Assembly: GCA_033961575.1 (NCBI GenBank)
Contig: CM066730.1
Coordinates: forward strand, 158,065,523 to 158,129,522
Direction of reading: 5' to 3'
DNA length: 64,000 bases
Origin: Aselliscus stoliczkanus
Lineage: Eukaryota > Chordata > Mammalia > Chiroptera > Hipposideridae
Shown here: piece after piece, positions 44,766 to 57,545 of the stretch
Position numbering within the stretch: position 1 is the stretch's first letter
Layout of the letters: each line of letters opens with the position of its first letter
The notes under the pieces: model-generated
The model's database searches: none
What the model was told of the DNA's origin: nothing
What the model saw: the letters and a program-made list of their open reading frames with translations, nothing else
Translations under genes and position numbers: made by a program

Positions 44766-45164
44766 CAGAGTGAGAGTCATCCATCTCTGATGTCCTGATT
44801 TGAAACCGAAACGCTCTTTGATGGGGTTAGATCAGCTCTTCTGTGCTCTACAAGGGACCCTCTGGGCTGGATTGATTCTATTTGGGGAGTTTCCTGAGCC
44901 TGGCATAGAAATAGCAGGAGGTAGATCAGCTCCTGAGCTTCAGGAAATACTGTGCCACTGCTGGTCCTTGTTACCCAGAGGTCCAGAGATAGGAAACTGC
45001 AAGGTAGACTCACAGGAGTCATGGTGGTTATAGCTGTCATAGGAGTGTGGCTTACGCCAGGCAAATATAGGTTAACTTAACTTCCACAGGATCTTGGATT
45101 GATTTTTCCATGGCCTATGACTTCTGTATACTTGTAATAAAGTTCCATTACAAAAAGCTGCAGA

Positions 45165-45283
45165 GGGCCAGCCGAATGGCGCGTTGGTTAAGTGCTGGCT
45201 TGGGAAGCCAGCGGCCCTGGTTCGGGTCCCACATATGAGGGCCAGTGACACTGCCCTCAAAAAAAAAAAAATTAATAAAAGGA
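45165..45283 (+). mobile_element. Short tRNA-derived SINE
   Basis: Starts gggccagccgaatggcgcg and ends ctgccctc plus an A run and a few bases. A perfect ACAAAAAGCTGCAGA duplication flanks it at 45150-45164 and 45284-45298. Confidence 0.93.
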
Positions 45284-45499
45284 ACAAAAAGCTGCAGAAA
45301 GAAGTCCAGAAAAAAATGACTGACTCCACATTGGAACCACAGAGTCTGAATCTCCAGCAAATTTGGCTCTGCACTTTGTAGCAGCCAAAGCAAAGAGGCA
45401 TTTGGTTAGAGAGGCTTGAGTTCAGATCCTTGAGGTGGGGTCTGAGTTAATGTTGGTTTAACAGGCTCCCCAGGGGATTCTGATGCTCAGTAAACCTGG

Positions 45500-45665
45500 T
45501 GTGAGAGCCAGGCATTTAACTTTGGTTTTAACATGTACAAGCTGGGCATCCTTGGACAGTTCATCTGCCTTCTCTGAGCTTTAGCTCGCCCATCGTAGAG
45601 TTGGATGGTAATTCCTCCTCAGTCTGATGTATATTCTTGTGATATCATGTTATGCTTTGGAGGCT
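45500..45665 (+). mobile_element. MIR fragment
   Basis: Contains 'catccttggacagttcatctgc' and a decayed downstream half. Confidence 0.5.
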
Positions 45666-45949
45666 GTGTTATGGAAATAGTGAGCTGCATTTTACACATG
45701 GATCAAGCCATACCTTTGGTCCCCTGTGGACTGCTCATTAATATGAAGCCATGAATCTTTCCTGGAATATGACATAAGATGCAGCCATGAATAGTTGCTG
45801 TCACATTCACCATGTGGATGCTACTGAGGACTTTGTCCTTGACTTCATTCCATGGCCTCTTACATAATCACTCATGGGGAATTTCTCTTGGGCTCTGTGA
45901 CAGGAAGAGTTGTGGTTCTCATGAGTGGTGGCCTGTGTTTACCAGGTAG

Positions 45950-46175
45950 ACCCTAAAATCTTCACGTGCCACTGACAGCTTACTCTGTGCCAGTATCTGT
46001 ACTAAGTGCCTCACATGTTTTTCTTTGAGTCCCTTAAAAATAGCCCATGAAGATGGTACCATTATCTCTCCCATTTGACAGATGATTAAACTGAGGCCCA
46101 AAAACTTTAAGTACCTCTCCCAGGCCACACTGCTAGGAAGTAACAGAGCCAGCACTTGAGTCCAGGTGGGTCTTA
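45950..46175 (-). mobile_element. MIR
   Basis: Contains 'cccatttgacagatgattaaactgaggcc' type sequence near 46070 and 'ccaggccacactgctaggaag' near 46122. Confidence 0.8.
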
Positions 46176-46596
46176 CTTCACAGCCGGTGCAGGCAACCTG
46201 CAGGCTATACTCCTAATGGTTTGGCTGCTCGAAGCTCAGGTACGGATGCACACCCATCCTGTGTTCTGGGTATGGCACTTGGACCACCTTTTCTTACCTT
46301 TATTTTTTTCTTTATGTCAGTTTTCTCATATAACACAAATGAACTGCAGCCTCTGTGGTATATTTAGTCTTTGTGCAGCGTTCTATGACACGGCTCTATG
46401 AACAAAATTTTTGTTTTGCTTTTTTCTTAGTTGCTTTAATTTTTTTAAACATCATGAAATCTGCATTACAAAATATCAGAAACAAAAACAAGAACCTCAT
46501 CCAGCAATGGCTGAACTTTCCTCAGAGTAGGAGGGCAGGGAAGGAACCAGTGGGCCAAACCAGAACCCTAGTTAGTGGGCAGAAAGTGGGCGGGCG

Positions 46597-46625
46597 GTGT
46601 GTGTGTGTGTGTGTGTGTGTGTGTG
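46597..46625. repeat. (GT)n microsatellite
   Basis: A pure GT run of about 29 bases. Confidence 0.95.
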
Positions 46626-47154
46626 GACTTGGAAAACTTGAAGGTTAATAATTTTTGCTCCATCACTTACCCATTCCTTTCTGTCCTGCTGCATGGTTGT
46701 TTTCAATCAGTTTTACAATGTAGTGGATCATAAATAGTAAAATGAAAACTGGCCTTCCCTGCAGCCTCCCCACCCCTATACTAAAGGAGGATTGCTGTCA
46801 GGTCCCTGGCCCTCTCCCTCAGGGTCAGGTGAGAGAAATGTGAGGGCTGAGGACCAGGTGGAGAGGAAGACGGGGTGGTCTGGAGGCCAGACATTTGGGA
46901 GAGACATAGATGGGATGGAGGGAGGAGTATTTAGAGGAAAGATGGCCCCAAGGCATTTTGGGGAGCAGCACAGGGCAGAGGTGCCTCTATCTCTCTTTGC
47001 AGAGACTGAGAGTTTTTTAGTCTAAATGCAGAGGAGTCACACAGAGACACAGCCTCTGCAGATCTAGATATATTCCTAGCACAACGTGCCTCAGAGATAC
47101 TCCCCTACCCCATCCCAGCACCTCAGTAACTGTTTTCTTGATCCCTGTCCCCAG

Positions 47155-47368
47155 CTCAGCGAGGAGTTGAATCAGCAGCTGGAGGCCGTGTGCGGGTCTG
47201 TGTTTGGGGAGCTTGAGTCCCAGGCCGTGGACGCCCTGGACCTGCCCGGCTGTTTCCGCATGCGGAGCCACAGCTACCTCCGGGCCATCCAGGCCGGCTG
47301 CTCTCAAGACGACGACTGCCTGCCCCTCCTTGCTGCCCCTGCCTCTGTCTCAGGGAGGCCCGGCTCCA
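47155..47368 (+). CDS. DLGAP3: DLGAP3 coding exon, residues 463-534 (part)
   Basis: Acceptor ccccag; donor cca before gtgagt, ending in phase 1. Encodes LSEELNQQLEAVCGSVFGEL, a short helical segment, then FRMRSHSYLRAI at 496-507. This is a second R-x-x-S/HSY repeat of the PSD-95 guanylate-kinase-binding type. It ends with the serine/proline-rich SGRPGS. The following split codon reads Thr (a plus cc). Confidence 0.97.
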
Positions 47369-47632
47369 GTGAGTATGCCGAGTCTGCCCCCAGCTGGGCC
47401 CTAGGTTGGAAAGCGTCCTGGGGTCTGGTTCCGGCTCCCGCCACAGCTGTGCTGTGTGACCTTGGGCAGATCCGTTTGCCCCTCTAGGACGCATGCTGGG
47501 GAGAACACCCTTGGCTCTTTGCGAGGCAGCACGTGGAGACCTAGGCACCAAGGGGGTGTGTGGGGAGGTCGGTCACAGACACTTGCCGGGAGGCGTTTCT
47601 CACCCGCTGCGTCTCTGCTTTCTTGGCCACAG
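47369..47632 (+). other. DLGAP3: DLGAP3 intron 6
   Basis: A 264-base GC-rich intron; nothing else is seen in it. Confidence 0.9.
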
Positions 47633-47946
47633 CCTTCAACTTCAGAAAGGCCCCGCCCCCCATCCCGCAGGGAAGCCAAGCCCCGCCCCGCATCTCCATC
47701 ACCGCCCAGAGTAGCACCGACTCCGCCCACGAGAGCTTCACGGCGGCAGAGGGCCCTGCCCGGCGCTGCAGCTCCGCGGACGGGCTTGATGGCCCCGCCG
47801 TGGGCGCGCGCACCCTGGAGTTGGCGCCGGTACCGCCTCGGGCCAGCCCCAAGCCCCCTACACTCATCATCAAGACTATTCCTGGCAGGGAGGAGCTACG
47901 GAGCCTGGCGCGGCAGCGAAAGTGGAGGCCGTCCATTGGAGTGCAG
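47633..47946 (+). CDS. DLGAP3: DLGAP3 coding exon, residues 534-638
   Basis: Acceptor ccacag; donor cag before gtatgg, phase 0. Encodes FNFRKAPPPIPQGSQ, a proline-rich stretch that could bind SH3 domains, then ISITAQSSTDSAHESF and a long linker. It ends LIIKTIPGREELRSLARQ and RKWRPSIGVQ. The last five residues form the first half of a dynein-light-chain-type SIGVQVE motif, completed by the next exon. Length 314 bases, no frame breaks. Confidence 0.97.
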
Positions 47947-48308
47947 GTATGGATGGAGGAGGCGCCGACGAAAACTCAGGCCCTGGGCGGTTGAGGATGG
48001 GTTGAGGGGGTCATTGGGGTCTCCTGGAGACATAGACGCTCCTTGGCTTATTCTGAGCTGCAGGTAGCCCCTGTGCCTGGTCGTCCAGCCCCAGCCCCTC
48101 CTCCTATCACCCCTGCTGATAAATGGAGAGTGCCCAGAAGTTGCCACCTTGATGTTTTTTACCTCCTGGGTCTCTCATCTTGTTCAGGCAGATTGTCTTT
48201 GCAGGATCTGCCAGCTGGCTTGGGGCTCAGACATTGTTGGCTCTGGGAAGGGCTTGTATCCCTGGTCTAGCCCTGGCCACTGACTTGACTCCTCAACCTT
48301 GCCACCAG
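47947..48308 (+). other. DLGAP3: DLGAP3 intron 7
   Basis: A 362-base intron without recognised features. Confidence 0.9.
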
Positions 48309-48394
48309 GTGGAGACTATCTCAGATTCGGACACTGAGAACAGGAGTAGAAGAGAGTTCCACTCCATAGGAGTACAGGTGGAAGAGGACAAGAG
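48309..48394 (+). CDS. DLGAP3: DLGAP3 small coding exon, residues 639-667
   Basis: An 86-base exon, acceptor caccag and donor ag before gtaggt (2 bases carried over). Encodes VETISDSDTENRSRREF, then HSIGVQVEEDKR. It finishes the first SIGVQVE (634-640) and carries a second at 657-663. In this family such motifs bind dynein light chain (LC8/DYNLL). The exon length is not a multiple of three, so its skipping would shift the frame. Confidence 0.97.
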
Positions 48395-49783
48395 GTAGGT
48401 CTGGGGGTGGGGGGACATCTCAAGCTTCCTTGGGGGAGAAGAGGAGAGAGGGCTGCCCAATGACCTCACTGGCCTGGTCCTCCTGTGTGCATCCTCTTTT
48501 CCTTGAGGAGACCAAGCCCTTTTAATGGGGAGGAGTCAGAGCAGCCACTGAAGTTGTCCACAGAGATGGCAGTCATGCAATCTAAAGGAGTTCTTGTCTC
48601 AGATGCTCTGAGGTGGACAGGAGATAAACAGTGGTTGAAGGAAGGGGGTGGTAGTGAGAAGTAACAGGTAGGTGCTGAGCAGGCCTCCAGCAATTGTCCT
48701 TTAACAGGATCTTGCTAATCCCTCATTACTTCCTGTGGTGTACAAGTATATAACCATTAAACATGGAGATTTCCTCTCAGGAGCCCCCTGGCAGATAAAA
48801 CACTCCTCACTTGGTTCACTCAAGCATTTAACCAGCTGGGGATACCTATTACAGACCTGAGTCTGAGGTGTACCCAAGATGGTAGAATTACCAGCAGGCA
48901 CCATTCTGGTATTAGGTGGCTTCAGAAGCACCCCTTAATTTCCAGTGGAAAATTTAGCATTGTGAGCTCTGGAGGGAATACTAGGAGACGTCCCTCTGTC
49001 GTTGAGTTCCTGTGGGGAGACGCTTTCTCTAAGGACCATGTGGCAGTGCCACAGTGGCCCATTTGCCCACTGGGCTGCAATGCTGCCAGGGCAGCAGCGG
49101 CCTGAAGTATGGTGTCTGGGAAGCTGCCTGCGGCTGGCTGTAAGTTTCATGGCAATCTGTGTTGCCCAGGACATACCCACTGGAGGAATAAAATAGAGTC
49201 CCAATAGCAGACCCTTGCAGCTCTGTTCTCAGTTGCCATTGTTGAGTCTTTAGACCCCTAAAGTTTCCACAATGATTTCTGGGAACCCCTAGGGTGTTGC
49301 ATGTGTGCCTGATCAGGTCTTCTCGGGGTTCCTGTGGGAATCACCATTTTTCTCCATTCTTACTCTAGCTCCCTGCAGTTCCTGAGGCTGTAAATGCTTC
49401 CATCAAGGGTGGCAAAAAGTTGCCCCATCATTCCTGAAAGCTACTGTCCTCCAAACTCAATATTCCACAAAGATCGCAGAAAAGTGGCAGTTTATGGCCA
49501 GCCCAATTCCTCAAGTCCATGACTTGAGTTCTTGAGAGGTGGGTTGGGAGTCATGGATGGATGCAGCTCTGTGTTGAGAACCCTGCCCCTCCATCCCCCA
49601 CTCTAATGCTGCCCAGTGAACCAAAACCAAACCTATGTATCCCCATTCACTCCCCTCCTGAGGCTTCTTGGCCCATCATCCAGATATACTCCTGGGGTCC
49701 ACCCATTCCTCCTAACAAGCCTGAATCCTGGAAAGAGAGCAGTAGGCATTCTACTGAGACTTAGGCTAAATCAAGATACTTTG

Positions 49784-49816
49784 TCATTCATTCATTCATT
49801 CATTCATTCATTCATT
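49784..49816. repeat. (ATTC)n microsatellite
   Basis: About eight ATTC units beginning the old repeat that follows. Confidence 0.9.
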
Positions 49817-50450
49817 GTCATTCATTCTGAAAATACTTATTAAGTATCTGTTATATGACAGCTCCTGTTAAATGCTCAGGGAAACATCCAAGACACTACT
49901 CTTGCTCTTATAGAAGTTATGGTCTAGAGGGGAATCAAGGCAATGAATAAATCATCCATGAATAAAAATATGATCACACTATGGTATAATATGTAATGGG
50001 AAATTATTAAACATTATGGTGGGAATATGAAAGAAAAAAGCAGAAACTAAGAGAGAAGGAACCTCTTTAGGAAAGCAGGTGACATTTAAGCTGAGACTTG
50101 AGGATTGCCAGGTGATGATTGGGCCAGGGAAGAGGGTGGCCTTTCCAAGAAGGGGGAATAGCATATGTGAAATCTCTGGGGCAGGAGAGAGTCAGACCTG
50201 CATCAGGAACTGAAAGAAGGTTCATGTGGTTGGTGTAAAATGGGATGAGGCAGTGGCAGAGTCCAGGTCATACCGAGCATGGGCATGATAAAAAAAAGTA
50301 GAATTTAATTATAATTAATGAATAGCCATTAAAAGGTTAAAGGAGTGCGACATGATCTAATTTATGTTTACAAAAGATTACTAGCTGCTGACTGGAGAAT
50401 AAATTTGAGGGAATAATGAATATGGAAGCTAGTAAGCAGGATTTTTTTGT
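49816..50450. repeat. Ancient mammalian repeat, family not assigned
   Basis: Runs from 'aatacttattaagtatctg' through 'gtgacatttaagctgagac' to 'aaaggagtgcgacatgatc', in the same order as other copies here. Confidence 0.6.
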
Positions 50451-51074
50451 CATCCAGAAAAAGGGTGATGGTCTTTTGCATTATGGATCTTGTGTTGGGG
50501 ATTTTTTTTTCTATTATGTTTTATAATTGGACACTGCAAATGTATGGAGACACTATTAAGCTTTGTGTATTGATTTTGTATTCGGCAGCTTTGCTGCTAT
50601 CTTTCATTAAGACTCATCATTTATCTGAAAATAATCATGGGTTTTCTATATAGTCAGTTATTTTTTCTGCAAATGAGGATATTTCTTTTAAACAAGTTTT
50701 CTTTTAATTTCTTTTTCTTGTAATAGTGCATTGAATAGGATTTCTAGTTTGCTGTTGAGTGTACCACTCTTATCCCATTCCTGATATTAGTGGGTATCTT
50801 CTCAATTCCCACTCTTAAGTCTGATGAGGTTTGCTACAGATTTTGATGAATACTATTTATCAGGTTGAGGAAATTCCCTTCTATTCCTAGTTGGCTAAGA
50901 GTTTTAATTTACTTTTTTTTTTAAATAGAAAATAAGAGTGGAATTTTTAGAATCTACTTAGATGATCATAGATTTTCACCTTTCATTTGTAATGTGGTGA
51001 ATTATATTAAGGGATTTTCCATGTTGACCTGACTCATTCTTTCATTTCTGGGATAAACCCTGCTTGATACTATT

Positions 51075-51480
51075 ATCAGTTTGGATTAAGTTTGGCTGTG
51101 AGTGACAGGGCCTCAAGAGTGTCTTAATGTTTTTCTCTCTCATTGGAAAAAAAAAAAAAGCCTGGATGTCGAAGTGCAGGGTCAGGACCTGAGGCTCCTT
51201 ATCTTACTGCATTTCCACTCTATGTTTATCATCTCATATCCAACGAGCTGAAATTCAAGCTCCAGCTGATCTGTCTGCATTCTGAGCAGTAGGAAAAAGA
51301 CTTCCTTGAAAAAGACTTCCTGACAGTTACACACAACATTTTCACCTACATTACGTTGGCTAAAACCTCATCAGGTGGTGGTGTCTAGTTGCAAGGGAGG
51401 CTGTAGAAAAGTGTTTTAGCTGGGAAGCAATGTGCGGTGAATGGAGCACATAGCTGAAAAGCAGCGTTCTTACGGCTATA
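51075..51480. repeat. Ancient interspersed repeat inside the L1, family not assigned
   Basis: Starts 'gtttggattaagtttggctgtgag'. The 56605-57030 segment begins in nearly the same way ('aggattaggtttggctgtgag'). Confidence 0.5.
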
Positions 51481-53043
51481 GACAAAGAGAAATGGATATA
51501 TGCAACTAACAGTTTTGGTTACAGACTTGTATTATTTTTATATACCTCACTGGATTTTTGAACAGCAAGTTATAGCAAGTCGAATAGCAAGTTAAAGTTA
51601 TATAAGGTTTTTATATCTATGTTCATAAATGACATTGGCCTACTATTTTGCTTTCATTGTTGTTATTCAATTCAGGTATTAAGGCTATGCTAGACTCATA
51701 AAATGAGTTTGGTAACATTCTCAGTGTTTCTGTTCTTTAGAACAATTTGTGTAAAGTCGAATCTATCTATTTCTTATAGGTTTGGTAAAGGTTGCAGATA
51801 AAACTATCTCAAACTAATGCCTTTTGGGGATAAGAAAACCTATTTGAACTACAGCTTCAGTTTCTTCAGTTATTAATCTATTCTGGTTTCATTTTTCTTC
51901 TTGAGTTAAATTTTGTGATTTATATTTTTCTAAAAAAATGGACCAGTGTCCAAAATTGACAGTTTTCAAAATTTTGGGCATGAATACTCTCTGTCATAGT
52001 ATAACTTTATAAACTTTTATTGTATCTATTGGTTATGCCCCACTTTCCATTCCTAATACTATATATTTATGCGCTACTTCGCTTTCTTGATCAATCTTGT
52101 CTGAGGTTTGTATATTTTTATCATTTAAATGTATTTTTAAATTATATTCTATTAGCTTTTGATTTTGGTGAGCATCTCTATTGTTTCTTCCTCTTTTACC
52201 TTTAATATTTTCTTCTAATGCTTTGTCTTTTTTCCGTTTCTTGAATGCTATTTTTTTATTTTCTAACATATGCTTTTAAAGCTATAAACTCCCTTCTAAC
52301 TATACTGTTATAGCTGCATCTCATAAGTTTTGAGATGCAGTATTTTCATTGTTTAGTTAGAAATAATTTGTAACTTTCATTTTTAACCCAACTCATGAAT
52401 TATTTAGAAGATTTTTTTGTTTGTTTCTTTCCAAAATTTGTTTTGGGGGAAGTGTCTACTTTTTCACTATTGATTTCTAAATTTTATACATTATGGTCAT
52501 AGTATGCATTTTGTACAATATTTATTCCTTAGAATTTGTTGAGGCTTCCTCCATCATGTATATATATATATATGTGATCAGACATATAAATTATATTTTT
52601 CAAATGTTTGTCTTTGATTTTTTTTTTTTATGTTTGATCTACCATTTCTGAGAGAGATGTGTTAAAATGTCCCGTCGTGATTTTGGATGTGTCATTTTTC
52701 CTGGTAATTGTATTTTTTCTTTATTTTGAGAAAGTGCTGCTTAGAAATATTCAGGCTTATGATTGTTGTATCTTCTTAGTAGGTTTGCTCTTTTATCATT
52801 AAATAGGCTTCTTTTCATCTTTACTGATGGTTTTTGCCTTGAAGTCTATTTTGCCTGACTTTATTGCTATGGTCGCTGTCTTTTGATTAATTTTCCAATA
52901 TATCTTTTTCCATCCTTTTATTTTCAGCCCTCCTGTATTTCCCTGTTTTAAATGTGTTGTTTATAAGCAACATGGAGCTAGAGTTTAGTAGACATATTTA
53001 ATTGATTTATATGTATTTTGATTACTAATTTATTTGGAATTAT

Positions 53044-53087
53044 TTCAATGCATTTCAAATGGAGTAGAACATTTGAAATGCATTGAA
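53044..53087. repeat. Perfect 18-bp inverted repeat with an 8-base loop
   Basis: TTCAATGCATTTCAAATG (53044-53061), loop gagtagaa, then its exact complement (53070-53087). It lies in the decayed L1. Confidence 0.95.
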
Positions 53088-54526
53088 CTGATCAAATTTA
53101 CTTTATTTCTCTTTTTCCTTCCACCGGTTTGGAAGTTTGCATTTTAGTCATTTAGTGATTTTCCTCAAATTTTTAACAAATATAGTTAATTTCATATTTT
53201 TCGAATAAAGCCTAAAAATTAGTATTTCTATGCTTCTTAGGCACAAAACAAGTACCGTGGAACACTTTAATTTCCTTCTTAACTCCCTCCTTCTCCCATC
53301 TTCCATGTTATATTTATCTAGTATTTTGATTATACCTCTTTATTAAAAAACTCTTCTAAATCAGTTGTTGTTATATCTTTTATGGCTTAATAGTTTAGGT
53401 TTACAAACATGTTTTAACAATTTATGTGTGCACTATTGTTTGTTACTGCCCACTCCTTCCTCATGGGTTCAATTTCCTTTATGCTGAAGTAATTCTTGAG
53501 CTTGGGACCAGTTTTAGAGTTAATATCTCAGCTGGAGATTTCTGTATTTCATTGGTAGTACTCATTTGAACCCCACACCCACACACAAAGCAACCTTAAT
53601 GTTTTGTTTTCTCAGCATCCTACTTCCTGGCCACTTTCCTGAATCATGACATGAGTTTTCTAGTCCCAGTTTGTAAATGCAATGATCCTTTTTGGCTGCT
53701 GGCTGTGTGCATGGGGTCTTCTTCCAGCTCCCCAGGATGCACAGGTTTGGGGTCTTTCCCTTTTTCTCCCTGGATGTTGCCATCTAGCCTCTAGCATATG
53801 TCTGCCCTGATACTCTTGTGGCTCATTTGGCTTAGATTCCCTCTTATTACTAATGTTTCGAATTTCTTTTTTGTTTCCGGTACCTGAAGGTTTTTCTGTT
53901 TTCAAGCTTGGCATTATAGCAAAACTACTTTTTTGACTTTATTTTATCCAGTATTTCTGTATGTTCAAGGGGTGGGTTGGAGCTTCCTAAGCTGGTTCAG
54001 TCTACAGTACCTATCAGTTGCCTGTACTAGGCTGACAGCAGCAGAGAAAGACAGAAGTGGAGCATTTGGAGTGAGGTCAGGGAAGGGCGGGGACAGGCAG
54101 AGAATGACGTCTTCCTTGCTCAGGGAGGTCTTGGCGGGGTGGGCTGGTGAGGGGAGATGGTGAGACAGTGTTGGATAAATATCTGAAGAACTGAACTGCA
54201 TCATGGTCATTTCTGGCTTTGGGACCTTGGGAAGGTGATCATACTGGGAATCCAGAGGGGCTGACAGGTGGGGAGAGAAGAAATCTGGCACATCTTTCTG
54301 GCCAGGCTCCCTTGCTTGTCTGCTGAAGGCATCCTTAGTTGTACACCTGTACCGTCCATTCTGTCCCTTATATCCCTGGCACTTTAAGTCTGGCTTACCA
54401 CACACCATGCCCCAACTGGTACATAAAAGTGAGCCATGAATACCGGCAGCCTTTCTAGGCAAATATCCAGGACTAGCCCCCCACCCTCTGCCACTCCTGA
54501 CTCTGTGCTCCTGTCTCACTGGTCAT

Positions 54527-54528
<2 letters not shown>

Positions 54529-54566
<38 letters not shown>

Positions 54567-54628
54567 TCCCTCCCTCCCTTTCTCCCTCCCTCCCTCTTTC
54601 TCTCTCTCTTTTTCTCTTTCTCCCTTTT
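54529..54628. repeat. 100-base polypyrimidine tract
   Basis: An uninterrupted C/T run: (CT)n, then CCCT-rich units, then CTTT-rich units. Confidence 0.95.
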
Positions 54629-54849
54629 GGTTTTTAAAATTGCCAGGGAGGAAAGATGTCTCTTTTCTGCCTTTCAAGGTGTTCTTTGCTACCCTATTGG
54701 TAAGGAGTTCAGATTTATTGCCTCTGATACCTGGGTGTTGTCTGCGGGTCCTTCCGGTTGCTCATCATCAGTGGTGACTTGGCTTAGCAATATACAGGGG
54801 TGGAAGTTAGTGCCCCTTCAGTTCTGTCTCCACTGCACCACACCCAAGA

Positions 54850-55240
54850 TTCATTGGTCCACAGATATTTATCGTATCCCTATTATTTGTCGATTACTGT
54901 GCTGGGCACTGAAGATGCAAAGATGAGCAGAACCAGATATAATCCCTGTCATGTAAAGCTTACGGCAGTGTTCATCTAAGAACCTCATAAATGATATAGA
55001 AGTATAACAGCTGTAAAAGGTGCCATAAAGGAGAGATATATACGCTATGAGAGTGCGTAATAAGGAGCTTTGACCCAGCCAGAGGGGTCAGGCATGGCTT
55101 CCCTGAGGAAGTGACAGTTGAGAGGAGATCTGAAGATGAACAAAAATTAACTAGGTGAAAATGGGTGATAAGAGTGTTCCAGGCAGAAGGACTAGCTTGT
55201 ACTAAGGCTTTCTGCTGAGAGGGAGTATAATTAAGAAATG
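54850..55240. repeat. Ancient mammalian repeat, family not assigned
   Basis: Contains 'gtgctgggcactgaagatgc', 'ctgaggaagtgacagttgag' and 'gtgttccaggcagaaggac', matching other copies. Confidence 0.6.
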
Positions 55241-55478
55241 GTTACCAGCGCTGTCTTAGGGTATCCGACCTTCCTCCCAGACCCAGCACACTCTGGGCCG
55301 TGATAAAAGAATGCATCGAATGTCCTTGCTGAATATTAGTATAATGTTCCTGGGGCCCTTTGAGAACTCAGAAACCATTTCATTTTTGCCTCTAACCCTC
55401 TCTAACCAGAGGGATCCCCTGTATCTTCCAATGATAGATTCCTCCCACTAAGAACTTATCTTAAATTCCAGGTTTAGC

Positions 55479-55519
55479 AAAAATAAAACAAAACAAAACA
55501 AATAAATAAATAAATAAAC
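55479..55519. repeat. A-rich (AAAAC)n/(AAAT)n microsatellite
   Basis: Short AAAAC repeats grade into AAAT repeats. Confidence 0.85.
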
Positions 55520-56604
55520 ACCAGAACATCCAATTAAATTTGATTATCTGATAAACAATTAATAATTTTTAGTATAAGTATTTCCCAAATATTGTATGAG
55601 ACATAGTTATACTAAAACATTATCTGTTATTTATTTGAAACTAAAATTTAACTAGAGTCCTGTATTTTATCTAACAATCCTTCTTACACCCACTTGTGCC
55701 CAACCAGGGCTACCTGGAGAACTCTGTGTAGGAGAGTACCCCAATACCCCTTCCTTAGCAGCATGGTCATTTCTGGCTTTGGGATCTTGAGAAGGGAGTG
55801 TGCTGAAAGAACAGAGCCCCTTGAGCTGTGGGAAGGAAGCTTCCATCCTTATGAAGTTATATTCCAAGAACAGTTCTGCAAGAGCAAAGAGTTGCTGACT
55901 GACCACAAGCCCTGGGCATGGACACTGCCTCCATTCCTAAGCCATCAACTCCAGGATGGTTCCTGACTGACCATCACAGCTCTTCTTAAATCTCCCACGC
56001 TAGCCCCACCTTGGCATCACTTTCACAGCCCCCAGGCTGGGGTGGTGGACTCAGGGACCCCTGACTGATTATATGTTTAAGCTCTTAGATGCTTTCTGAA
56101 AGAGGGTGCTAGTACAATGGCTGAGCCTTGCTGAAATGTCTCTGCCCTTACTCCTCCCTGCCCACTCCCCCTCCTACCCCTGCCATCCTGCTGCCAAATA
56201 CTCTTGGCAAGACCTCTTGACAACTTTTGGAGGTTGAGCATTCCTTGGACACTGTCTCTTGAGATAAGCCAGTTTTTTCCCAGAGTCTCTTGTGTTATCC
56301 CTTAGAGAATCACAGTAAAAATGTCTCCCTGAAGTAACTATGATAACAATTTCCAGGATCATCAGTTATGTGATCATTGTCACCCTAAGGAACTTGAGGG
56401 GAGAAGGGCTCCTCAACCTTGTCAAAGGCTTGGGGAGAAAATACTGTGAAACACATTGTTATGAATTAGTGATAATTTGTAACCAAAGCCAGTTTCTATT
56501 CTGTGTTTACAGCTATTGGTGAAGACCACAGCAAATACCATCAAATCCCAAACTAATAGGGACATAAGCCCTGGACTTCACTACCCTGAAAATGTATCTG
56601 CTAT

Positions 56605-57030
56605 AGTTAGGATTAGGTTTGGCTGTGAGTTACAGAAAACCCCCAAAAGGCAGTGACTTAACTATGATAGAAGTTTATTTCTCTCTTGCTTAGAAGTCCA
56701 GAGAGCGTCAGCTGAGGGCTGATAGGTACTCTACAGTGTCAGGACCTAGGCTCTTTCTATCCTGTTGCTCCTCTATCCTTAGCACTTGGCTTCCATCTCA
56801 TGTTCCAAGATGGCTGCTTGTGGTCCAGCCATCATGTCTACATTCTGATCAGCAGGGAGGAGGAAGAAACAAAGAAGGGCATGTTTTCCTTTTAAGAACA
56901 TTTTCTGGAAGTTGCACATACCACTTCTGCTTATATCCTGTGAGCTGGAACTTAGCCACATGGCTGCACCTAGCTGAAAGGGAAATGGGTAAACCAATCT
57001 TTATTCCATGTGTCCAGCTTAAAATTGTGG
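56605..57030. repeat. Ancient interspersed repeat, family not assigned
   Basis: Same family as 51075, seen from 'aggattaggtttggctgtgag' to 'tggctgcacctagctgaaag'. Confidence 0.55.
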
Positions 57031-57369
57031 GATTCTGTTACTAAGGAAAAAAGGATGTTAGAGATGATTAGTGCTCTCTACCATCCTTTCTTCCAATTAA
57101 CCAACCAGCCACCCAGCTAACATTTATTTATGAGCAACTGTGCTATTTAGTAAGGGAGACAGATATGCAAATAACTAACTACAATACAATGTGATACCGA
57201 GTATAAAAGAGGTTTTATTCAGAGTGCTGTGGGAGAACAGATGGAAATGATCAACAGCAATCATAATAATTAATAACTACAATGCCCTAGCTGGGTTCTC
57301 AGGGCTACATTCCCATGATTTTATTTGCCCAGCTCCGTTTCTTTTCAGCTACAATCTGTCTAGCCTCTC

Positions 57370-57545
57370 CATATAATAGCTAACATTTACAATGGGCAGG
57401 CCAGGTGCTGTTCTAAGTTCCTTACATATATTATCTCATAACAATCCTATGAGCGGGTAATATTATCATTCTCCTTTATAAATGAGGAAACAGGCATGAG
57501 CCATAGAGCTGGGTGTTGGACCCAGGAAGTATACGTGCTTAAGCA
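57370..57545 (-). mobile_element. MIR fragment
   Basis: Contains 'ataatagctaacatttacaatgg', then 'aatgaggaaacaggcatg', in reverse MIR order. Confidence 0.65.

Larger units (their letters stand above)
34743..47154 (+). other. DLGAP3: DLGAP3 intron 5
   Basis: A 12.4-kb intron, the most repeat-invaded part of the window. Two MIRs come first, then an L2, then a broad AT-rich L1 block broken by seven SINEs, an LTR-like element holding another SINE, and a (GT)n microsatellite. The 43.5-44.6 and 46.2-47.1 kb parts show nothing I can name. Confidence 0.85.
50450..53550 (-). mobile_element. Antisense L1 ORF2 fossil
   Basis: The + strand is the complement of L1 ORF2. Landmarks are 'ttgtaatagtgcattgaatagg' near 50719, 'ctgggataaaccctgcttgat' near 51047, 'ataaaatgagtttggtaaca' near 51698 and 'ctgcatctcataagttttgag' near 52314. 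It is interrupted at 51.08-51.48 kb and decayed throughout. Confidence 0.7.
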
